Shown here: positions 61,815 through 64,000 of the stretch, one piece after another
Layout of the letters: every line of letters starts with the position of its first letter
How positions within the stretch are numbered: the first letter of the stretch is position 1
Source of the DNA: Bacillus sp. FJAT-27225
Lineage (GTDB): Bacteria; Bacillota; Bacilli; Bacillales; Cytobacillaceae
Direction: 5' to 3'
Assembly (NCBI RefSeq): GCF_001685025.1
Contig: NZ_MAYU01000022.1
Span: 62,001 to 126,000, forward strand
Length of the DNA: 64,000 nucleotides
Position numbers and translations under genes: made by a program
The notes under the pieces: generated by a model
What the model was told of the DNA's origin: nothing
Database searches by the model: none
The model's input: only the letters and a program-made list of their open reading frames with translations

Positions 61815-62270
61815 ATGAAAAAAGATAATCGGACTTATGGCAGCAGCTATCCTCAAATGGGAGGCTATCCATATATGGGAGGTTACCAACATGGTGGGGG
61901 GTATCCTTATATGGGCGGCTCTCATTACGGCGGCGGATATCCGCATATGGGCGGATCTCACTACGGCGGCGGGTATCCTCACATGGGCGGATCTCACTAC
62001 GGTGGCGGGTATCCTCACATGGGCGGATCTCACTACGGCGGCGGGTATCCTCACATGGGCGGATCTCATTACGGTGGCGGGTACCCACAAATGGGCGGCT
62101 CTCACCACGGTGGCGGGTCTTCGCATATGGGCGGTTCTCACCACGGCGGCGGGTCTTCGCATATGGGCGGTTCTCACCACGGCGGCGGGTCTTCGCATAT
62201 GGGTGGCTCTCACCATGGTGGCGGGTACCCTTATTCAGGTTCACAATCTGGTCAGCGCAACAAAAAATAA
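61815..62270 (+). CDS. Gly/His/Tyr-rich tandem-repeat protein, likely spore or surface structural protein
   Basis: The 151-residue protein has a short start (KKDNRTYGSSYPQMGG), then about ten 12-residue units: MGGSHYGGGYPH types followed by MGGSHHGGGSSH types, ending YPYSGSQSGQRNKK. It is very low in complexity, with almost no hydrophobic side chains apart from Met and Tyr. AAGGAGGGG precedes the ATG. Similar Gly/His/Tyr repeats occur in spore coat and exosporium proteins, which cross-link through Tyr or bind metals through His; that role is inferred. The terminator at 62289 ends it. Confidence 0.8.
   Translation: MKKDNRTYGSSYPQMGGYPYMGGYQHGGGYPYMGGSHYGGGYPHMGGSHYGGGYPHMGGSHYGGGYPHMGGSHYGGGYPHMGGSHYGGGYPQMGGSHHGGGSSHMGGSHHGGGSSHMGGSHHGGGSSHMGGSHHGGGYPYSGSQSGQRNKK
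61905..62240. repeat. 36-bp tandem repeat within the Gly/His/Tyr gene
   Basis: Units such as GGCGGATCTCACTACGGC and GGCGGGTATCCTCACAT alternate about nine times at a 36-bp step, with two sequence types in blocks. This opens several overlapping frames on both strands, which are artefacts of the repeat. Confidence 0.85.
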
Positions 62271-62288
62271 TACCAGAACGATGAAACT

Positions 62289-62323
62289 CACTACTTCTCC
62301 GAATCGAGAGGTAGTGTTTTTTT
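62289..62323 (+). terminator. Terminator after the repeat-protein gene
   Basis: CACTAC and GTAGTG pair around a 16-base loop and run into TTTTTTTG. Confidence 0.7.
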
Positions 62324-62396
62324 GCCCAGTGGCTCCCTCCCCAACTATGTTAAAATTAAACTATTAAATTTGGACGAACTGATGAGGCGAAATCAT

Positions 62397-62849
62397 ATGG
62401 ACGAGGACAATAAACCATTTAAAGAAGAATCCTTTGGTACGAAGATAATCATCATCACGGCGATAGCAGCAATGGTTATTGGAGCAGTTGGCTTCGTTTT
62501 TAAAATTTATTATTTTGGTATTTTAGGTGCTTTTAAGTTACTTGGAGTTCACTATGAGACTTTGTTTTCATTATTCTTATTTGTTGTATTCTATTTTCTT
62601 TTGGGAATTCCTGGTGAAATAGTCTATAAAGTATTTGATGTCCTTCTGTCCAAAATTTCCGCCAAAAACTTTGTTGCGGTTTTTCTAATTAATACATTAA
62701 TTACCTGGTCCATTTTGGGGTTGGTCGACACTTTTATGGATTCTATTACTATCAAACCTTTGACGCTACTAATTGTGGCATCCATTATTGCGGTCATAGA
62801 AACCGTTTTGGATCAAGATTCCAATTTTTTTACACAAAAAAATGCTTGA
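62397..62849 (+). CDS. YrvL-like regulatory membrane protein
   Basis: The 150-residue protein has four membrane segments (about 20-42, 50-82, 95-112, 122-137) and the sequence layout of the YrvL family (FGILGAFKLLGVHYE, GIPGEIVYKVFDVLLSKIS, FVAVFLINTLITW). In B. subtilis, YrvL is a membrane regulator. ATG at 62397 is 7 bases behind GAGGCG; the frame is open further upstream without a site. Confidence 0.75.
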   Translation: MDEDNKPFKEESFGTKIIIITAIAAMVIGAVGFVFKIYYFGILGAFKLLGVHYETLFSLFLFVVFYFLLGIPGEIVYKVFDVLLSKISAKNFVAVFLINTLITWSILGLVDTFMDSITIKPLTLLIVASIIAVIETVLDQDSNFFTQKNA

Positions 62850-62978
62850 GGCCCCAAGCAATTAAAACCCGCTCAATTAAAATATATGTTTATAAATAAA
62901 AAATTCGTACTATTTTTAACATCGCAAGTCCCGGTTATTCAAACAGGATTTTCCTGCATTACACCAGGCATCTAATTC

Positions 62979-63698
62979 TTATAGCCAAAGGTTAAGCAAT
63001 CCTTCATTGAACCCTAAATTATACATGTAGAATATACCAAAAGCTGTACTTATCACACCTGTTATTAATCCGAATGTCCTGCTAACTGTCCTGCGTTTTT
63101 CGCTTAATACAAAAGGTATACCGATGATGGTAGTGAAAAAAAACATGCCAATAACAGTTCCTGCACCAAATATGGAAATATAGATTGCTGCTTCACCGGC
63201 ACTTTTTACAGTGCTCATCGTCAAAAGAATCATAGCACCGCTTCCTGCTAGTCCATGGACCAAACCGATAAACACGGATCCCAAATATGTAGTGTTATGA
63301 TGCTTGTGTTTATGATCATGTTCCCCACTGCTTTGGTGGGAATGGATATGTGGGTGATCTTCGCCATCATACCCATGTTTATGGATATGGATATGGATAT
63401 TTTTGAAAGATAGAATTGTTCGAACTCCAAGATAGACCAGCATGATTCCTACTAAAAATTCCAAAGACATAGCCAACTTCTCCGGTATTTCATTCTTCAT
63501 AAGGATGACAACAAGGCCAACTATAACTAGTGTTACAGTGTGTCCAATTCCCCAAAACACTCCCGCCAATGAAGCATGCCAAAGCTTTTTACTTTGGCTA
63601 GCGATTGTAGAAACTGCAATGACATGATCCGGTTCAATCGCATGCCGTATGCCTAAGATGAAACCAACAGCCAACACCGACAAAAAAGTGATTTCCAT
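62979..63698 (-). CDS. Nickel/cobalt transporter-like protein, UreH type
   Basis: The 239-residue, six-helix protein has the NiCoT motif RHAIEPDHVIAVSTI in the first helix (H-x4-DH) and GHTVTLVIVG, with a His-rich loop (HIHIHKHGYDGEDHPHIHSHQ and HDHKHKHH) that would gather Ni2+. It ends near the ureD gene, as UreH does in urease operons. GGAGGGGA lies before the ATG. It supplies nickel for urease. Confidence 0.88.
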   Translation of the reverse strand: MEITFLSVLAVGFILGIRHAIEPDHVIAVSTIASQSKKLWHASLAGVFWGIGHTVTLVIVGLVVILMKNEIPEKLAMSLEFLVGIMLVYLGVRTILSFKNIHIHIHKHGYDGEDHPHIHSHQSSGEHDHKHKHHNTTYLGSVFIGLVHGLAGSGAMILLTMSTVKSAGEAAIYISIFGAGTVIGMFFFTTIIGIPFVLSEKRRTVSRTFGLITGVISTAFGIFYMYNLGFNEGLLNLWL

Positions 63699-63723
63699 TC
63701 AATTCCCCTCCATTGCTTGTTAA

Positions 63724-63752
63724 AACCCAGCAATTTTATTAATTGCTGGGTT
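63724..63752 (-). terminator. Hairpin after ureD, before the nickel transporter
   Basis: AACCCAGCAATT and AATTGCTGGGTT are exact partners around TTATT; on the minus strand it runs into TTTTAA. It separates the urease operon from the transporter gene. Confidence 0.8.
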
Positions 63753-63758
63753 ATCACA

Positions 63759-64000
63759 TTAATATTTTCTTAGAAAACTCGGTGTTTTGTTAAACAATTC
63801 TTGACTAATTATATGGTGGAAATCAGAAAATATTCTTTCAATCATTTGGGTAGTATTGGCTAGCACCCGAATCGTAAATCCTGTAACCTGCAAAGAAGAC
63901 ATTCCCACTTTGTAATCCTTTGAATTGGTATCAATTGACTGATATAAACGGTCAAGGAGATTCTTGTCGGCTTTTTCGTCAATTACAATCATTGATCCCA
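63759..64000 (-). CDS. ureD: Urease accessory protein UreD, C-terminal part
   Basis: The frame stays open to the right edge, so only about 80 C-terminal residues are seen. MIVIDEKADKNLLDRLYQSI, GFTIRVLANTTQMIERIFSD and ELFNKTPSFLRKY are the usual end of UreD, which works with UreF and UreG to put nickel into urease. Its neighbour, a nickel transporter, supports this. The rest of the urease genes should lie upstream, beyond the window. Confidence 0.82.
   Translation of the reverse strand, partial: GSMIVIDEKADKNLLDRLYQSIDTNSKDYKVGMSSLQVTGFTIRVLANTTQMIERIFSDFHHIISQELFNKTPSFLRKY

Noticed and set aside
61815-62270. CRISPR array
   Set aside because: The repeats are adjacent codons of a protein with no spacers; no cas genes are in the window.
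61764-62367. Long frames on both strands over the Gly/His/Tyr gene
   Set aside because: They follow from the 36-bp repeat being free of stops in several frames. Only 61815-62270 has a ribosome site.

Overview
The window looks like chromosomal DNA from a low-GC, spore-forming member of the Bacillaceae. I infer this from strong AAGGAGG-type ribosome binding sites, frequent TTG and GTG starts, cre-like catabolite sites, and relatives of Bacillus subtilis YerD, YhfK, YkvP, YrvL, RsbR and PsuG/PsuK. There are no rRNAs, tRNAs, CRISPR arrays or intact insertion sequences. Most genes lie in short operons separated by strong hairpin terminators, and several small genes look decayed.

Layout. 0-4.6 kb: small genes (a LysE-type exporter, an Imm33-like protein, a GNAT acetyltransferase, a DUF2199 protein) with two decayed fragments. 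4.7-10.9 kb: sugar and small-molecule use, with a GC-rich GH3 glycosidase behind a perfect cre site, then a creatininase-family enzyme, a GPH symporter and an AraC regulator. Two arrays of about 21-bp repeats lie between them. 11-22 kb: an M20 amidohydrolase, a YerD/YhfK-like pair, a DUF2268 protease-like protein, a CPA2 antiporter, an isochorismatase-like hydrolase, a YqcI/YcgG protein, an RsbR-type stressosome gene broken by one in-frame stop, and a stand-alone cREC protein. 22-25.4 kb: small lipoproteins, a DUF1648 membrane protein, a NUDIX protein and a VOC protein.

25.4-31.3 kb is a complete thiazole/oxazole-modified peptide (TOMM, heterocycloanthracin/sonorensin-like) operon: an 82-residue precursor with 11 cysteines, a ThiF-like maturation protein, a YcaO cyclodehydratase and a SagB-type dehydrogenase. 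31.7-37.3 kb holds lrgA-lrgB (lrgB seems to use an ATA start), a NUDIX protein, a LytTR-DUF3021 pair, a duplicated-domain protein and a lipase-like hydrolase. 37.5-42 kb is an operon of a small secreted protein, a membrane-anchored extracytoplasmic protein and a two-permease FtsX/MacB-type ABC transporter, likely an exported-peptide or self-protection module. 44.5-49 kb carries two ECF sigma systems: one with a DUF4179 membrane protein, the other with a PadR-like regulator and a SEDS (FtsW/RodA) protein fused to a HAAS domain.

49-64 kb: an L,D-transpeptidase, small membrane proteins, and at 52.8 kb a thioredoxin-like lipoprotein interrupted by TGA exactly where the first Cys of CxxC should be. 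A hairpin with a GGUU apex starts in the right range downstream, so it is a candidate selenoprotein (UxxC) with a bacterial SECIS. I consider this the most interesting signal here. Then come a nitronate monooxygenase, a nitroreductase, a CgeB-like glycosyltransferase with LysM, the pseudouridine pair psuK-psuG, an alpha/beta hydrolase with its HTH regulator, a Gly/His/Tyr repeat protein, a YrvL-like protein, a nickel transporter and the end of ureD, which implies a urease operon just beyond the right edge.
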